A DNA stretch of 5,651 bases from Actinomycetota bacterium (GTDB lineage: Bacteria > Actinomycetota > Actinomycetes > S36-B12). The stretch covers positions 1-5,651 of the forward strand of contig WLHM01000096.1 of assembly GCA_009702725.1 (NCBI GenBank), given 5' to 3'. The notes under the pieces were generated by a model. The model was not told where the DNA came from. It was given only the letters and a program-made list of their open reading frames with translations, and searched no databases. This document shows positions 3,930-5,651 of the stretch, one piece after another. Numbering within the stretch: the stretch's first letter is position 1; every line of letters starts with the position of its first letter. The position numbers and the translations under genes are program-made.

Positions 3930-5651
3930 CTAACCCGTCGGTGAGGGTGTCGGTACGACGGGAGGAACCGGTGTGGGTGTCGGTACTACGGGGGCAACCG
4001 GCACCGGATCAACTTCTGGAACTGGCTCGATGGGTGCTGCTGGATCCGAGTCGATTGGGTCCGGAGCATTGGGGTCGAGTCCGTCCGCATTGGAGTTATC
4101 GAAAGTGAAAACATCTCCGCCGGTTTCAACTTCGATTAATCCGGGTAAGGATGTTAGGCCCCGCGCCGGCCGTAAACCGTAATCAGCTGTGAGTATGAAA
4201 TCTGTCGGTAACGTGCCGGCCAGTGCCGATTCCATTGCCTGCTGCCAGATCGGCCCGGGCAGCGTGCCACCAAATACTTGGCTGTAGTACTTGCCGTTTA
4301 CCGTCACATCCTTCATCGGATACCCGAAGCCACCGCGCGGATCGCCAACCCAAACCGCCGCAGCGATATCGGGGGTGAAGCCACAGAACCAAACTGCGGC
4401 TGATTCATTCGTGGTACCCGTCTTGCCGGCCGCTGGGCGATCGGGCAGTGACATCGCACCGCCGGTGCGCCCTTGGATAGGGCCGTCGATGACACCGGTG
4501 AGCAGCGCGGTAACAGTGTCGGCAATATTCGGTTCGACAACCTGCTGGCATTTTTCAGGGGGTACCGGAATCGACTTGTTATCGCGATCGCGGATCTCCA
4601 AAATCACTCGAGGCTGGCAATGCATGCCATGGGCAGCGAAAGTCGCATAGGCATTTGCCATCGCCAGTGGTGTTACCTCCATGGTGCCGAGGGTGAACGA
4701 CGGTACCCGTAGCAGCGGCTCACCACTGCCGCGGAAGACGCCCATTGATTCAGCGATTTCTGCCGGGCGGCAAAGCCCAGTGCGCTCTTCAAGCGCCATG
4801 AAATAAGTATTGACAGAGTATGCGGTGCCTTGCGCCATTCCAAAGGTTCCGGCTCCGGTTGAGTTGCGCACGGTCACTGGTCCAAATGAGGCGCCGGTCT
4901 CGCAGTTAACGAATCCTTCGAATGTATTCGGTGACGGTGAGCGAATTGGTTCAAGTGGTGAGATGCCAGCTTCAAGAGCGGCCGCCAAGGTGAAGATTTT
5001 GAACGTTGACCCAGCTTGCATTCCAATGGTGCCGTTGTATGAGCGATCGACGTTGTAGTTATAGGTCGTGCGGCCTACTCCTGAAGTACCCCAAAGCCGG
5101 TTTTGAGCCATCGCCAAGATGTTTCCGGTACCCGGTTGAACCATGCTGATGGCTGCTGCGCGCTTACTTTCGTCAGTGATCGGGATCGTTTCGGTGACCG
5201 CCGTGAACGCACCAGCTTGGGCTTTAGAATCCAAGGTGGTGCGAATGGTGTAGCCACCGCGTCGTAAAAATGCTTCGCGAACCTCTGATGTATCACCGAA
5301 AGTCGGGTCGGTGCGAATTGTCTGCAACACGTAGTCACAGAAGAAAGGAGCGTATGAAGTGGTGCAGCCGTTCGCGACATTATTCGGGCGAAGGGTTGAG
5401 GCCATTGGTATCGCGCTGGCCCGCTGTGCATCATCCTGTGAGACGTAACCTTGGTCGGCCATTCGCTTGAGTACGACATTGCGGCGCTTTTGGGAAAGCT
5501 CGGGATTCCGCAGCGGGTCGAAGGCCACCGGCTGTTGCACAATACCGGCCAAAGTTGCGGCTTCGGCGAGAGTTAAGTCGGCGGCAGACTTCGAGAAGTA
5601 TCGGCGGGCGGCTGCTTCGACCCCGTAAGCTCCGGCCCCGAAGTACACGAT
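3930..5651 (-). CDS. Class A penicillin-binding protein (PBP1a/PonA type), N-terminal part outside window
   Basis: Bifunctional peptidoglycan synthase: glycosyltransferase (GT51) plus penicillin-sensitive transpeptidase, acting outside the membrane. The window holds the last 573 codons; the frame is open at base 5651 (reading I-V-Y-F-G), so the membrane anchor and GT51 catalytic glutamates are missing. Numbering from the GTG at 5648, the end of the GT51 domain is at 1-80 (YFGAGAYGVEAAARRYF, LTLAEAATLAG). Transpeptidase motifs are STFK at 214-217 (nucleophile Ser214), SVN at 278-280 and KTGT at 409-412. A disordered acidic Pro-rich tail fills about 520-572, ending in two 10-residue repeats. 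Six of seven cysteines fall into nearby pairs (95/104, 249/293, 344/367), which could form disulfides outside the cell; that is inference. No PASTA domain is recognisable. The gene converges with the YqeY gene. The class is certain; ponA1 versus ponA2 cannot be decided from this fragment. Confidence 0.97.
   Translation of the reverse strand: MVYFGAGAYGVEAAARRYFSKSAADLTLAEAATLAGIVQQPVAFDPLRNPELSQKRRNVVLKRMADQGYVSQDDAQRASAIPMASTLRPNNVANGCTTSYAPFFCDYVLQTIRTDPTFGDTSEVREAFLRRGGYTIRTTLDSKAQAGAFTAVTETIPITDESKRAAAISMVQPGTGNILAMAQNRLWGTSGVGRTTYNYNVDRSYNGTIGMQAGSTFKIFTLAAALEAGISPLEPIRSPSPNTFEGFVNCETGASFGPVTVRNSTGAGTFGMAQGTAYSVNTYFMALEERTGLCRPAEIAESMGVFRGSGEPLLRVPSFTLGTMEVTPLAMANAYATFAAHGMHCQPRVILEIRDRDNKSIPVPPEKCQQVVEPNIADTVTALLTGVIDGPIQGRTGGAMSLPDRPAAGKTGTTNESAAVWFCGFTPDIAAAVWVGDPRGGFGYPMKDVTVNGKYYSQVFGGTLPGPIWQQAMESALAGTLPTDFILTADYGLRPARGLTSLPGLIEVETGGDVFTFDNSNADGLDPNAPDPIDSDPAAPIEPVPEVDPVPVAPVVPTPTPVPPVVPTPSPTG
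3934..3962 (+). terminator. Weak possible hairpin downstream of the YqeY gene
   Basis: CCCGTCG at 3934-3940 and CGACGGG at 3956-3962 form a perfect 7-bp inverted repeat around a 15-base loop, starting 22 bases after the YqeY stop. It sits inside the 3' end of the convergent PBP gene, in sequence repeated for protein reasons, and has no T-tract, so it may be coincidental. Confidence 0.25.
3941..4000. repeat. 30-bp tandem repeat encoding the PBP Pro-rich tail
   Basis: Two adjacent 30-bp units (3941-3970 and 3971-4000) match at 26 of 30 positions. On the minus strand they encode the paired decapeptides PVAPVVPTPT and PVPPVVPTPS close to the C-terminus. The period is a multiple of three, so unit gain or loss would keep the frame. 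Confidence 0.75.

Overview
The window looks like chromosomal DNA of an actinobacterium with moderate rather than very high G+C (about the mid-50s percent by eye). The evidence is the gene set and its details: a class A penicillin-binding protein with a long Pro/Asp-rich tail, a GatB/YqeY-domain protein and a YkuE-type metallophosphoesterase side by side (an arrangement I recall from Streptomyces and Mycobacterium relatives), a tRNA-Pro whose CCA end is not encoded, a strong terminator hairpin without a U-tract, and a likely leaderless start. I cannot name a genus.

Left part (1-1481, + strand): the last two genes of a polar amino acid ABC importer. The permease is cut by the window edge. The ATPase start codon overlaps the permease stop by one base, so the two are translationally coupled. 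A substrate-binding protein would be expected upstream or fused to the permease, but it is outside the window.

Middle (1488-2456, - strand): a lone PAPS-dependent sulfotransferase gene lies tail-to-tail with the transporter, 6 bp apart. Its leader carries a 14-bp tandem repeat that creates ATGs in different frames and a short upstream reading frame overlapping its start. Upstream of it, on the same strand, are a tRNA-Pro(CGG) gene and that gene's terminator hairpin.

Right part (2519-5651): a membrane-anchored metallophosphoesterase (- strand) diverges from a YqeY-family gene (+ strand) across a 46-bp gap that holds possible leaderless promoters for both. The YqeY gene converges with a large class A PBP gene (- strand), which runs off the right edge. 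This is cell-envelope housekeeping: the PBP polymerises and cross-links peptidoglycan, and the phosphoesterase probably acts at the membrane on an undetermined phosphoester. The YqeY protein resembles the tRNA-binding tail of GatB, and its role is unknown.

No mobile element, CRISPR array, phage gene or replication origin is visible, and I see no convincing new multi-gene system. The most interesting points are small: the repeat-built leader of the sulfotransferase gene, the isolated sulfotransferase itself, the duplicated stop region of the YqeY gene, and the compact divergent promoter region. There is no gene-free stretch longer than 300 bp; the longest untranslated interval is the leader, terminator and tRNA region between 2274 and 2518.
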